A stretch of 64,000 bases of DNA, taken from Bacteroidota bacterium. Lineage in GTDB: Bacteria; Bacteroidota; Bacteroidia; Chitinophagales; Chitinophagaceae. The notes beneath the pieces are model-generated. The model did no database searches. It saw only the letters and a program-made list of their open reading frames with translations, and was not told where the DNA came from. The position numbers and the translations under genes are program-made. The stretch lies in NCBI GenBank assembly GCA_023428755.1, contig JAEYWX010000031.1, positions 28,368-92,367 of the forward strand, written 5' to 3'. Of the stretch, positions 10,089 to 18,751 are shown one piece after another (the first letter of the stretch is position 1; the number at the start of each line of letters is the position of its first letter).

Positions 10089-11212
10089 TACTTACTGGTT
10101 TTCTTTTGGTTTTTTGGTTTCATAAGGTCGAGACGAAGCGATACGATATGGGTATATAACGGATTTGACTGGTTGGCCAGATTTGTAAATGCATAATCAA
10201 CATAAAAAGAAGTTCCCAGCTTAAAGCCCGCACCTGCGCCAGGTTGATAAATCCACACTTTCTTTTGATTCAGTGTGTCACCATCAGCTAAGGTTTTCTG
10301 GAAATTAAATACACCGCCACGCAGGAAGAATATGTCTTTCAGATTCAGCTCTACACCTATACGGGGATCGGCATTGATGACATCTGAACTAATGAGGGTG
10401 TTTCGCTGTCCGTCAAATGTAAGATCGAAATTTGCTTCAGCTTTCAGCGAAAGACCTTTGCGGAAACGAAAATCATAAGCACCGCCAATCACTAATCGTG
10501 GCGCTGTCAGTTCGGTTGACTTAACAGGTATCTCATTATTTGTAAGGAACAATACTTCTTTTTCTCTTTCGGTGAACGTAAATGACCAGGCGTTAAACGT
10601 TGTAGTAATATCTCTGGCTGCGGCACCAACGGACCAGTTCTTTCCTTTCATTTGAAAGCCTACATCTAAACCAAAACCCCAGGCTGTTGCAAAACTTCCC
10701 ACCTTTCGATGGATCACTTTTGCATTTACACCGATACTCATGGATGTGGTCTCCGTTTCTTTAATTTTTTGTGCAACTGATAAGATCACTGCATAATCGG
10801 CCGATGAAAATGAACGCAGGTTGGCATAATTCACGCTGCCATCGGGTTCAATCAAATAAAGTGTATTGGGAATATCATCTACAGCAAAACGTAAAAAAGA
10901 AAGACCAATGGTTCGTTTATTATTTGCTACAGGAATAGCCAATGCACCAAAATCGTATTTACCAATGCCGGCAAAATACTCCGCATGCATTAACGATAAT
11001 GAGGGATCGTTCTTGACGCCTGTTAAACCCGCTGGGTTCCAGTAACCTGCTGTGGCATCGCTAACCGATGCAACTTGTGCACCTCCCATACCAAACGCAC
11101 GGGAACCGGCACCAATATTTAAAAATTCGTTGGAATAAATACGGATCTGTGTGGATGCACGCAAACACATCAACAGGGTTACGGATAGGATCAGGGTTAC
11201 TCGGGTTATCAT
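10088..11212 (-). CDS. PorV/PorQ-family outer-membrane beta-barrel protein
   Basis: A 374-residue protein with signal peptide (1-22) and the family hallmark AGSRAFGMGGAQVASVSDAT followed by GYWNPAGL (about residues 35-65), typical of PorV/PorQ/FadL-like barrels in Bacteroidota. The remainder is alternating beta-barrel sequence that ends in a basic tail. PorV shuttles T9SS cargo from the translocon to the PorU sortase, and linkage to a PorU-type gene is standard. It is the first gene of a two-gene operon. A minus-strand -7 box (TACTTTTG) lies at 11286-11293, about 74 bases upstream. It may be a PorV paralogue dedicated to PorU2 (inference). Confidence 0.8.
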   Translation of the reverse strand: MITRVTLILSVTLLMCLRASTQIRIYSNEFLNIGAGSRAFGMGGAQVASVSDATAGYWNPAGLTGVKNDPSLSLMHAEYFAGIGKYDFGALAIPVANNKRTIGLSFLRFAVDDIPNTLYLIEPDGSVNYANLRSFSSADYAVILSVAQKIKETETTSMSIGVNAKVIHRKVGSFATAWGFGLDVGFQMKGKNWSVGAAARDITTTFNAWSFTFTEREKEVLFLTNNEIPVKSTELTAPRLVIGGAYDFRFRKGLSLKAEANFDLTFDGQRNTLISSDVINADPRIGVELNLKDIFFLRGGVFNFQKTLADGDTLNQKKVWIYQPGAGAGFKLGTSFYVDYAFTNLANQSNPLYTHIVSLRLDLMKPKNQKKTSK

Positions 11213-11285
11213 CCGGTCAGTTTTCAGATAAACAATTAGTTTCTTATAAGAGTCAGGCTTTCTTTAAAAAGCTGCTACTGCAAAC

Positions 11286-11293
11286 CAAAAGTA
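11286..11293 (-). promoter_or_regulatory. Bacteroidota -7 box for the porV-porU2 operon
   Basis: The plus strand reads CAAAAGTA, i.e. TACTTTTG on the minus strand, a perfect TAnnTTTG element 74 bases upstream of the PorV-like ATG. Confidence 0.55.
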
Positions 11294-11403
11294 GACATTA
11301 TCCTGCCGAAAGCAAAGCTCTGTTTAAGAAAACACCAGCGTTTTGAAACGTTGATTTTCAGTGTTTATTGCTTGCTTTTTAAAAAATGGCATTTACTACC
11401 CTA

Positions 11404-11411
11404 CTTTTGCG
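11404..11411 (+). promoter_or_regulatory. -7 box immediately upstream of tyrS
   Basis: TACTTTTG lies 19 bases before ATG 11431 and inside the longer open frame that begins at 11386. This argues that the longer frame is not the translated start. Confidence 0.55.
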
Positions 11412-11430
11412 GAAAATCTGGCTAAAAATC

Positions 11431-12708
11431 ATGCATTTGATCGAAGAATTAAGATGGCGGGGAATGATCCAGGACATCATGCCCGGAACAGAAGAACTAC
11501 TGAAAAAAGAAATGACCACGGCTTATATCGGCTTCGATCCAACGGCCGACAGCCTGCATATCGGGAGCCTTGTGCCCATTTTGCTGTTGGTTCATTTCCA
11601 GAAAGCCGGCCATAAGCCTATCGCCCTGGTGGGTGGCGCAACCGGTATGATCGGTGACCCCAGCGGCAAAAGCCAGGAACGGAATTTATTGAATGAAGAA
11701 ACGCTCAACAAAAACGTGGCGGGTGTAAAAGCACAGCTGGAAAAGTTTCTTGATTTTGACCCGGCAAAAACCAACGCAGCTGAAATGGCCAATAATTACG
11801 ATTGGTTCAAAAGCATATCGTTCATCGATTTTTTACGTGATACCGGCAAACACATCACCATCAACTACATGATGGCAAAGGATAGTGTAAAGAAACGCAT
11901 TGAAAGTGAAGTGGGACTCAGCTACACCGAGTTTGCCTATCAATTAATGCAGGGATATGATTTTTACTGGTTGTATGAAAATAAGAACTGCAAACTGCAG
12001 ATGGGTGGCAGCGATCAGTGGGGAAATATTACCACCGGCACCGAACTCATCCGCCGGAAAGTGAATGGAGAAGCATTTGCTTTTACCTGTCCCCTCATCA
12101 AAAAAGCTGATGGTACCAAGTTTGGCAAAACCGAGCAGGGAAATGTATGGTTGGATGCAACAAAAACAACGCCGTACCAGTTCTACCAGTTTTGGTTAAA
12201 CGCAAGTGATGCTGATGCGGAAGGATGGATCAAGATCTTCACTTTTCTTTCAAAACAAGAAGTGGATGGCTTGATCGCAGAACATAAAAGTGATCCGGGC
12301 AAACGTTTACTGCAAAAACGCCTGGCAGAGGAAGTAACAAAATTTGTACACGGCGAAGAAGAACTCCGGAACGCTGTTGAAACAACTGCAAAATTATTTG
12401 CCAATCAAACTGCAACGGCTGAAAGTCTGAGCGTGGAAGATCTCGAAGGAATGGAAGGTGTAATCAAATTTGATTTTGCTGCAGATAAATTACAGGAAGG
12501 CATTGATGTGGTTTCGTTTTTAGCAGAAACAACCATTTTCCCCAGCAAAGGCGAAGCACGCAAAACAGTGCAAGGTGGTGGTGTAAGTATCAATCGTAAA
12601 AAAGTTGAAGCAATTGACATGAAGATTGATACATCTTTATTGCTTCACAGTAAATATTTACTTGTGCAGAAGGGAAAGAAAAATTATTATTTGGTTTCGG
12701 CTGTTTAA
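11431..12708 (+). CDS. tyrS: Tyrosyl-tRNA synthetase
   Basis: A 425-residue class I aminoacyl-tRNA synthetase that charges tRNA-Tyr with tyrosine. Visible features: AYIGFDPTADSLHIGS (HIGH-type signature), the tyrosine pocket YDFYWLYEN and QMGGSDQWGNI, the KMSKS-equivalent KFGKTE, and an S4-like C-terminal RNA-binding domain (EARKTVQGGGVSINRKKVE). The start is set at ATG 11431 (MHLIEELRWRGM), because this aligns with the usual N-terminus and a promoter box lies between it and the upstream in-frame ATG at 11386. The stop overlaps the convergent SGNH hydrolase stop by four bases. Confidence 0.95.
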   Translation: MHLIEELRWRGMIQDIMPGTEELLKKEMTTAYIGFDPTADSLHIGSLVPILLLVHFQKAGHKPIALVGGATGMIGDPSGKSQERNLLNEETLNKNVAGVKAQLEKFLDFDPAKTNAAEMANNYDWFKSISFIDFLRDTGKHITINYMMAKDSVKKRIESEVGLSYTEFAYQLMQGYDFYWLYENKNCKLQMGGSDQWGNITTGTELIRRKVNGEAFAFTCPLIKKADGTKFGKTEQGNVWLDATKTTPYQFYQFWLNASDADAEGWIKIFTFLSKQEVDGLIAEHKSDPGKRLLQKRLAEEVTKFVHGEEELRNAVETTAKLFANQTATAESLSVEDLEGMEGVIKFDFAADKLQEGIDVVSFLAETTIFPSKGEARKTVQGGGVSINRKKVEAIDMKIDTSLLLHSKYLLVQKGKKNYYLVSAV

Positions 12709-13370
12709 AGAGCCTGAATCGCTTTCCATATTTCATCGGCGACCAATTGGTTGCCGATTGCATTTAAATGAACTCTATCAGTGGTTAAAATACCACGGTC
12801 TTTGTTCTCTTTGTTGTTCTTATTGTTGTAATCGATAAATGCTTTACGCAAATCAACCAAGGGTAACCCGTTCTTTTGAGCAAGCCCACGAATGATTTTG
12901 CTGTATTCTGTCAAGTCACCATCCTGCTGATTGCTTCCATCTGTCTTCTCCCCTATAACTGCAGGAGTACACAAAATGATCTTTGCATTCTTTGCCTTTA
13001 TCTTATCGATCACTGCCTGGTAAAACTTAGCAAATTTATCGGCATCGGTACCGGTACCGGATGATGCTTTGTGCCACACATCATTCACGCCAATATACAA
13101 CACTACAACATTTGGATTTTTTGCCAGCACATCATCTTCCATCCGCAAATACAAATCATAAATTTTATTGCCGCCAATACCGGCACCAATAAAATCATAA
13201 TTCGTTTTTCCCTGTGCACGTGCCATGCTGTCGATACGTTTTACATAGCCACCGGGATTTACTCCTGCCTGTGTAATGGAATCACCAAAAAAGATGACTT
13301 TGATTTTATCTTGTCTTGTAAATGCCATCAGCATAAAAACAGAAAGAGCAAAGAAGATTATTTTTTGCAT
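12705..13370 (-). CDS. Secreted SGNH/GDSL-type hydrolase
   Basis: A 221-residue esterase/lipase-like protein with a signal peptide (MQKIIFFALSVFMLMAFT). The SGNH blocks are in order: FFGDSIT (catalytic Ser), GAGIGGNK (Gly), LYIGVNDVW (Asn), and TDRVHLNAIG with the Asp and His. The family hydrolyses acyl or acetyl esters on lipids or carbohydrates; the substrate here is unknown. The start is taken at the second Met (13370) because the signal peptide begins there; an upstream in-frame ATG at 13391 would add seven polar residues. It lies 36 bases downstream of cphB on the same strand and may be co-transcribed with it. Confidence 0.8.
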   Translation of the reverse strand: MQKIIFFALSVFMLMAFTRQDKIKVIFFGDSITQAGVNPGGYVKRIDSMARAQGKTNYDFIGAGIGGNKIYDLYLRMEDDVLAKNPNVVVLYIGVNDVWHKASSGTGTDADKFAKFYQAVIDKIKAKNAKIILCTPAVIGEKTDGSNQQDGDLTEYSKIIRGLAQKNGLPLVDLRKAFIDYNNKNNKENKDRGILTTDRVHLNAIGNQLVADEIWKAIQAL

Positions 13371-13406
13371 ATACCGATTTGTATTGTTCAATCAATAAAA
13401 TTTGGA

Positions 13407-14303
13407 TCATTCAACATGCACCTGTTTTTTGATCAGTGCACCATCACTGGCTTCCATTAAAAACTTTCGTTCTTTAACGAGGTATCCATTCCCCTTCTCA
13501 CAAAAATGTACTTTTAGATTTTCAACACTAATGGGATTACCATCAGGAATATCAGCAATATTGGAATGAACCATTTCATGCCCATCAATAATGATCACCA
13601 ACCCGCTTCCAATTGCTTCCATCTTATTTCCTTCGGTGATGAGCATGCCGGTATCTTCACCCAATCCAATGCCAATGCAGGAAGGATTGGTGGCAACCGC
13701 CTGTGTTAAACGAACAAAGCGTCCACGTTTTTCAAAATGACTGTCAATGATCACACTATCAATAAAACCCAAACCGGTTGTCATTTTCACTTCACCTTTC
13801 AAATAAGCACGGGCCGCATTTCCTTCATAGATCATGGTCTTACTCATTGCCATAGCACCGGCAGATGTTCCCGCAACAACAAAACCGACTTCTTCCATGT
13901 AACGTTTTTTTAGAATCGCCAGGAACTCTGTACCTCCATCTGTTACACTTAAACGCATCTGGTTACCGCCAGAAAACATAACAGCATTGCAGGTTTTGAT
14001 ACGTTCGAGAAATTCGGGATTGGATGTGTCCTGACGGTTGCGGATATGCATTACGCCTATATTGGTACAGCCAATTTTACCAAAGGCGTTCATGTAGTTA
14101 TCGCCCACTTCAAAAGGAATTGTTGATGCGGTTGTAACCACTTCAATACGGGCATCGATTCCTCCTGCTTCTTCCACTACCCGCTTGAGGATACCCAACT
14201 CAAAAAAATTAAGATTATTGCGGTTGATCTCTCCCGCTTCCAGATCGGTTCCTTTATCTTCTGCACCGCCGATAGCGATCAGCTTTCCTTTTGGATACTG
14301 CAA
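13407..14303 (-). CDS. cphB: Cyanophycinase
   Basis: A 298-residue serine peptidase of family S51 that breaks cyanophycin (multi-L-arginyl-poly-L-aspartate) into beta-Asp-Arg dipeptides. Visible motifs: KGKLIAIGGAEDKG at the N-terminus, FSGGNQMRLS, and the nucleophile elbow VAGTSAGAMAM containing the catalytic Ser; IIDSHFEKRGR and GIGLGEDTGMLI are also conserved. There is no signal peptide, so it acts in the cytoplasm. It is divergent from cphA with 121 bases between the starts, so synthesis and degradation of the polymer share a regulatory region. Confidence 0.92.
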   Translation of the reverse strand: MQYPKGKLIAIGGAEDKGTDLEAGEINRNNLNFFELGILKRVVEEAGGIDARIEVVTTASTIPFEVGDNYMNAFGKIGCTNIGVMHIRNRQDTSNPEFLERIKTCNAVMFSGGNQMRLSVTDGGTEFLAILKKRYMEEVGFVVAGTSAGAMAMSKTMIYEGNAARAYLKGEVKMTTGLGFIDSVIIDSHFEKRGRFVRLTQAVATNPSCIGIGLGEDTGMLITEGNKMEAIGSGLVIIIDGHEMVHSNIADIPDGNPISVENLKVHFCEKGNGYLVKERKFLMEASDGALIKKQVHVE

Positions 14304-14326
14304 TGATTGTAATTTTTAGTTGCAAA

Positions 14327-14334
14327 CAAAATTA
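14327..14334 (-). promoter_or_regulatory. -7 box for cphB
   Basis: The plus strand reads CAAAATTA, giving TAATTTTG on the minus strand, 24 bases upstream of the cyanophycinase ATG in the cphB-cphA divergent spacer. Confidence 0.5.
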
Positions 14335-14424
14335 AGGGGAAAATATTTCCTGTACAGCCCGGCTTTTATCAACAGCATCGGATAAATTTTGATATATTCG
14401 GAAACAACATCAACTACAACGTTT

Positions 14425-17046
14425 ATGAAAATTCTTGAACTGAAAATACTTCGTGGGCCAAATTACTGGAGTGTACGCCGTACCAAACTCATCCAGATGA
14501 AACTGGACCTGGAAGAACTGGAACAACGCCCTACCAATACCATTCCCGGCTTTCGTGAACGGTTAGAAAAATTATTTCCCAGCATGTACAGTCATCGCTG
14601 CAGCGTGGGTACACCGGGTGGATTTTTTCAACGGGTGGATGAAGGCACCTGGATGGGACATGTAATTGAACATATTGCATTGGAATTGCAAACATTGGCT
14701 GGCATGGATACCGGATTTGGACGTACACGTGGTGCCAATGAAAAAGAAGGCGTGTACTATGTGGTGTTTACCTATCTCGAAGAAGATGCAGGTGTGTATG
14801 CAGCTAAGGCAGCTGTGCGTATTGCCGAAGCATTGGTTGCCGGAGAAGAATACAGTTTGGATGATGACATTCAAAAATTAAGAGAGATACGTGAAGATAC
14901 ACGACTGGGACCTTCAACCGGTTGTATTGTGGATGAAGCTGCAAAACGAAATATTCCTTATATCCGTTTGAATAAACAGAGCCTGGTGCAGTTGGGTTAT
15001 GGTGTACACCAGAAACGTATACGGGCAACGATTGCATCTACAACATCAAACATTGCTGTTGATATAGCCTGTGATAAAGAAGAAACAAAAATGTTGCTGG
15101 AAGCAGCTGAAATTCCTGTGCCGAGAGGAACGGTAATCCGCACAGAAGTTGGCCTGGATGAAGCCATTGAAAAATTCGGTTATCCGTTAGTGATCAAACC
15201 CATCGATGGTAATCATGGAAAAGGAAATACCACCAACATCACCAATAAAGAACAGGCATTAAAAGCATTTGAAGCAGCAAAAGCTTACAGCCGGAGTGTT
15301 ATTGTTGAACGTTTTATTACCGGTTTCGATTTTCGTGTACTGGTGATCAATCATAAATTTATTTGTGCTGCACTGCGCACACCTGCCAGTGTAATTGGCG
15401 ATGGTGAACATACCATTCAATGGCTGATCGATGAAACAAATAAAGATCCCCGTCGTGGTTATGGACATGAAAAAGTATTAACACAAATAACTGTTGACGG
15501 CAGCACCATGAAGATGCTGGAAGAAAAAGGGTACAGCTTAGAAACTGTTCCACCAAAAGGCGAATTGGTATTGTTAAAAACAACAGCGAATCTTTCAACA
15601 GGCGGCACCTCAACTGATGTGACTGATGAAGTACATCCGGCAAATGTATTTATGTGCGAACGTATCAGTAAAATCATTGGTTTGGATATTTGCGGCATTG
15701 ATATTATGGCTACCGACTTACGTACACCAGTAAGCGAAAATGGTGGCGCTATTTTAGAAGTGAATGCGGCACCTGGCTTCCGGATGCATATCGATCCATC
15801 AGAAGGTTTGCCACGCAACGTGGCAGAACCTGTGGTTGACATGCTTTTCCCTAAAGGAACAGAAGGACGTATTCCAATTATTGCCATCACCGGAACGAAT
15901 GGTAAAACCACCACTACACGCTTAACGGCACATATTGCAAAAAGTGCCGGTAAAAAGGTTGGTTACACCACCAGTGATGGTGTGTATATCCAAAACCATT
16001 TGATGATGAAAGGTGATTGTACAGGACCTGTTTCATCAACTTTTGTATTAAAAGATCCAACTGTTGATTTTGCTGTATTGGAATGTGCCAGAGGTGGTAT
16101 TTTAAAATCAGGTCTTGCATTTCAAAATTGCGATGTAGCTATTGTAACGAATGTTGCAGCGGATCATATTGGTCTTGGGGGCATCAATACAGTTGAACAA
16201 ATGGCAAAAGTAAAAGCGGTTGTTCCTGAAACAGTTTTTCCGCATGGCTATGCCATTCTGAATGCAGAAGATGACCTGGTTTATAAAATGAAAGAGAACC
16301 TGAAATGCAATATTGCCTTGTTCAGCATGGATGAAAACAATCCACGCATTAAGGAGCATTGTGCAAAAGGCGGACTGGCAACTGTTTTTGAGAATGGCTT
16401 TATCAGTATCATGAAGGGAACCTGGAAAATAAGAGTGATGGCTGCAAAAGATATTCCTCTCACCTATGAAGGCAAAGCGGTGCATAATATTGCCAACTGT
16501 TTACCGGCAGTGCTTGCCACTTATCTCTATCGTGACATCAGTATTGATGATATACGGCAGGGGTTGCTTACGTTTATTCCCGGTGAAAGTTTAACGCCGG
16601 GCCGTTTGAATTTCTTCCATTTTAAAAACTACACTTTCCTGGCCGATTTTGCCCATAACCCACACGGATTGCAACTGCTCTGCGATTTTGTGAGCAAGCT
16701 TGATTATAAACACAAGGTGGGTGTCATCAGTGGAACCGGTGACCGCAGAGATGAAGATATTCGTGAGTTAGGCGAGATCAGTGCCCGTCATTTTGATGAA
16801 ATCATTATCCGTTGCGATAAAAACCTGCGTGGCCGTACTGCTGATGAGATCATTGGACTGCTGAAAGAAGGGATCGACAAGATCAACCCAACCGTTCCTA
16901 CCAAGATCATCGCCAACGAAAACGAAGCACTGGAATATATTTACGCCAACCCGGTTCCGGGTGCACTTTATACCATAATGTGCGATGTGGTGGCGGGAGC
17001 GTTGGATAAAATCAGGGAATTGAAAGACCGTGAGAATAATAGTTAA
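14425..17046 (+). CDS. cphA: Cyanophycin synthetase
   Basis: An 873-residue enzyme that polymerises aspartate and arginine with ATP into the nitrogen/carbon storage polymer cyanophycin. Domain order is standard for CphA1: N-terminal domain (1-~160), ATP-grasp domain with GYPLVIKPIDGNHGKGN (about 252-268) and LEVNAAPGFRMH, then a Mur-ligase-like domain with P-loop ITGTNGKTTTTRL (about 489-501), ECARGGIL and DFAHNPHGL. The length matches the family (about 870-900). The start is placed at ATG 14425 (MKILELKILRGPNYW), the usual family N-terminus; an in-frame ATG at 14389 would add 12 low-complexity Ser/Thr residues. It is divergent from cphB. Confidence 0.95.
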   Translation: MKILELKILRGPNYWSVRRTKLIQMKLDLEELEQRPTNTIPGFRERLEKLFPSMYSHRCSVGTPGGFFQRVDEGTWMGHVIEHIALELQTLAGMDTGFGRTRGANEKEGVYYVVFTYLEEDAGVYAAKAAVRIAEALVAGEEYSLDDDIQKLREIREDTRLGPSTGCIVDEAAKRNIPYIRLNKQSLVQLGYGVHQKRIRATIASTTSNIAVDIACDKEETKMLLEAAEIPVPRGTVIRTEVGLDEAIEKFGYPLVIKPIDGNHGKGNTTNITNKEQALKAFEAAKAYSRSVIVERFITGFDFRVLVINHKFICAALRTPASVIGDGEHTIQWLIDETNKDPRRGYGHEKVLTQITVDGSTMKMLEEKGYSLETVPPKGELVLLKTTANLSTGGTSTDVTDEVHPANVFMCERISKIIGLDICGIDIMATDLRTPVSENGGAILEVNAAPGFRMHIDPSEGLPRNVAEPVVDMLFPKGTEGRIPIIAITGTNGKTTTTRLTAHIAKSAGKKVGYTTSDGVYIQNHLMMKGDCTGPVSSTFVLKDPTVDFAVLECARGGILKSGLAFQNCDVAIVTNVAADHIGLGGINTVEQMAKVKAVVPETVFPHGYAILNAEDDLVYKMKENLKCNIALFSMDENNPRIKEHCAKGGLATVFENGFISIMKGTWKIRVMAAKDIPLTYEGKAVHNIANCLPAVLATYLYRDISIDDIRQGLLTFIPGESLTPGRLNFFHFKNYTFLADFAHNPHGLQLLCDFVSKLDYKHKVGVISGTGDRRDEDIRELGEISARHFDEIIIRCDKNLRGRTADEIIGLLKEGIDKINPTVPTKIIANENEALEYIYANPVPGALYTIMCDVVAGALDKIRELKDRENNS

Positions 17047-17086
17047 CCAATCTGATAAATTTTTTGGTTGATCTTGTGCATCACCT

Positions 17087-17094
17087 TATTTTTG
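17087..17094 (+). promoter_or_regulatory. -7 box for the tRNA-Gln gene
   Basis: TATTTTTG lies 18 bases upstream of the tRNA 5' end. A TTTGG run at about 17063-17068 sits at a spacing suitable for the -33 element. Confidence 0.55.
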
Positions 17095-17112
17095 CAACCC
17101 CGAAAGGGAGAT

Positions 17113-17183
17113 TGGCCTATAGTATAATGGTAGTACGACAGATTTTGGTTCTGTTTGTCTTGGTTCGAATCCAGGTAGGCCAA
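17113..17183 (+). tRNA. tRNA-Gln (anticodon UUG)
   Basis: A cloverleaf can be drawn by hand. The acceptor stem is TGGCCTA with TAGGCCA, and the D-arm contains AATGGTAGT. The anticodon stem ACAGA/TCTGT encloses the 7-base loop TTTTGGT (anticodon TTG), and the T-arm contains GGTTCGAATCC. The discriminator is A and CCA is not encoded. It is followed directly by a strong terminator hairpin. Confidence 0.95.
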
Positions 17184-17184
17184 C

Positions 17185-17213
17185 AAAAACCCTCCACAAT
17201 GTGGAGGGTTTTT
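17185..17213 (+). terminator. Bidirectional terminator between tRNA-Gln and the rfb operon
   Basis: AAAAACCCTCCAC and GTGGAGGGTTTTT form a perfect stem with a 3-base loop. It has T-runs on both strands, so it can end the tRNA transcript and also the leftward nucleotide-sugar operon that finishes at 17239. Confidence 0.85.
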
Positions 17214-17238
17214 GATTTTATGGGGTTTCGTTACGATC

Positions 17239-18108
17239 TTATTTGGTTTCCTGTAATGTAGCGATACAGGTTTGCAGGCTTTCCTTCCATTCCGGAACTT
17301 CTACTGCATAGGTTGACTTGATCTTTTCTTTATTCAGCAATGAAAATTTCGGGCGGCGTGCAGGTGTTGGAAACTGTGCTGTTTCAATGGGGTGAACTAC
17401 TGATTTACTGCCGGTGATTTCTTTGATCGCCTGTGCAAATTCAAACCAGCTGATCTTTCCTTCGTTGCTGTAATGATAAATGCCGCTCTCCCATTTACCA
17501 GAAGCAATGATATCGAGAATCGCTTTTGCAAGATCAGCAGCATAAGTTGGCGAACCTACCTGATCAGCCACAACATTTAATTCATTACGTTCATTCATCA
17601 ACCGCATCATCGTCTTCACAAAATTGTGACCGAATGATGAATATACCCATGCAGTGCGGATGATGATGGCATCTGCATTTTCTTTCAGGCATAATTGCTC
17701 GCCCAATAGTTTTGATTCGCCATAAGTGTTAATGGGATCGGTTACATCATCTTCGTTGTATGGCGTTTCACTTTCGCCATCAAACACATAATCGGTGGAG
17801 ATATGAATGAACTTTGTATCGTACTTTTTACAAACAGCAGCGAGGTGCCCAACCGCTTCACCATTTACCAACATGGCCATATCCTGTTCGCTCTCGGCTT
17901 TATCAACAGCGGTGTACGCCGCACAGTTGATGCAGTATTGCGGCTTAGTGGCGATGAAGAAATTTTCTACCAAACCATAATGATGCAGTTTCATATCTTC
18001 ACGTGAAGCAAACACAAAACGATACTGCGGATAAGCATCTGCAAGTTGCTGCAACTCTTTTCCCAGCTGTCCATTACTACCCGTAACAAGAATTACCTGC
18101 TTATCCAT
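17239..18108 (-). CDS. rfbD: dTDP-4-dehydrorhamnose reductase
   Basis: A 289-residue extended SDR enzyme that performs the last step of dTDP-L-rhamnose synthesis, NAD(P)H-dependent reduction of the 4-keto sugar. Motifs: nucleotide-binding GSNGQLGKEL at the N-terminus, NCAAYTAVDKAE, STDYVFDG, and the catalytic YGESK. The length matches RmlD. It is the last gene of the seven-gene minus-strand operon, ten bases after rfbC. The cytoplasmic product feeds O-antigen or exopolysaccharide synthesis. Confidence 0.93.
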   Translation of the reverse strand: MDKQVILVTGSNGQLGKELQQLADAYPQYRFVFASREDMKLHHYGLVENFFIATKPQYCINCAAYTAVDKAESEQDMAMLVNGEAVGHLAAVCKKYDTKFIHISTDYVFDGESETPYNEDDVTDPINTYGESKLLGEQLCLKENADAIIIRTAWVYSSFGHNFVKTMMRLMNERNELNVVADQVGSPTYAADLAKAILDIIASGKWESGIYHYSNEGKISWFEFAQAIKEITGSKSVVHPIETAQFPTPARRPKFSLLNKEKIKSTYAVEVPEWKESLQTCIATLQETK

Positions 18109-18118
18109 TTCATTGCGT

Positions 18119-18673
18119 TTAAAAAAAGCTGTCCTCGCAAAGATCAGCCCAGGTTGAATTCAATTGATCTTTACCGGAAATAATTTCTTTACCGGCTTCA
18201 ACCCGCCAATCGATTTGCAGACTTGCATCATTGTAGATCAATCCGCCTTCGCTTTGTTTATTGTAGAAGTTATCGCATTTATAAAGTACTTCTGCTGTTT
18301 CACTCAACACCGAAAAACCATGTGCAAAACCACGTGGCACCAACAAGGCGTTCTTTTTCTCAGCAGTTAATTCAACTGCATATACCTGTTTGAAATTGGG
18401 AGAATCTTTCCGCAGGTCAACTACCACATCTAATATTTTCCCTGTTAAACAGCGTACCATCTTGGCCTGTGCATGCTCACCTTTTTGAAAATGCAATCCC
18501 CGGATAACACCATAGGTTGAACTGGATTGATTGTCCTGCACCCAATTATAAAACAGTCCTTCCTTTTCAAATGTTTGTTGATTATATGATTCAAAGAAAT
18601 AGCCCCGTTCGTCGCCAAACACATTTGGTTCGAACACTACCAAGCCGGGGAAACCTGTTTGCAAAAAGCCCAT
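18119..18673 (-). CDS. rfbC: dTDP-4-dehydrorhamnose 3,5-epimerase
   Basis: A 184-residue cupin-fold epimerase (RmlC) of the dTDP-rhamnose pathway. Motifs: FGDERGYFFESYNQQTF, RGLHFQKGEHAQAKMVRC with the catalytic-base His, and VPRGFAHGFSVLSE. The start is set at ATG 18673 (MGFLQTGFPGLVVFEP). The open frame extends 24 codons further upstream, but that extension is translated from a short-word repeat (18681-18746) and is absent from the family. The true protein then has the usual length of about 180 residues. Confidence 0.93.
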   Translation of the reverse strand: MGFLQTGFPGLVVFEPNVFGDERGYFFESYNQQTFEKEGLFYNWVQDNQSSSTYGVIRGLHFQKGEHAQAKMVRCLTGKILDVVVDLRKDSPNFKQVYAVELTAEKKNALLVPRGFAHGFSVLSETAEVLYKCDNFYNKQSEGGLIYNDASLQIDWRVEAGKEIISGKDQLNSTWADLCEDSFF

Positions 18674-18680
18674 AAAACTG

Positions 18681-18747
18681 ATGTAGGATTTATGATGTAG
18701 GATGTAGGATTTAAAATCACAAATCATACATCCGACATCAGACATTA
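18681..18747. repeat. Short-word repeat between rfbB and rfbC
   Basis: The rfbB-rfbC spacer consists almost entirely of degenerate 6-9 base words: three GATGTAGGAT-like words, then, in inverted sense, AAATCATACATCC, GACATC and AGACAT. The two halves are roughly self-complementary and could fold into a hairpin. A related run (ACATCAGACATCATACATCC) occurs inside lnt at 58039-58058. Confidence 0.7.
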
Positions 18748-18751
18748 TTTA

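Noticed and set aside
15459..15914. 151-codon open frame antisense to cphA (and similar ones at 24276-24725 and 47785-48195)
   Set aside because: They lie wholly inside well-supported genes on the other strand and have no recognisable motifs.
17113..17183. tRNA-Gln as an integration (attachment) site
   Set aside because: No integrase, no repeated tRNA 3' end and ordinary neighbours on both sides.
18674..18745. N-terminal extension of RfbC (24 residues starting MSDVGCMICDF)
   Set aside because: It is translated from short-word repeat DNA and is absent from the RmlC family; start moved to 18673.
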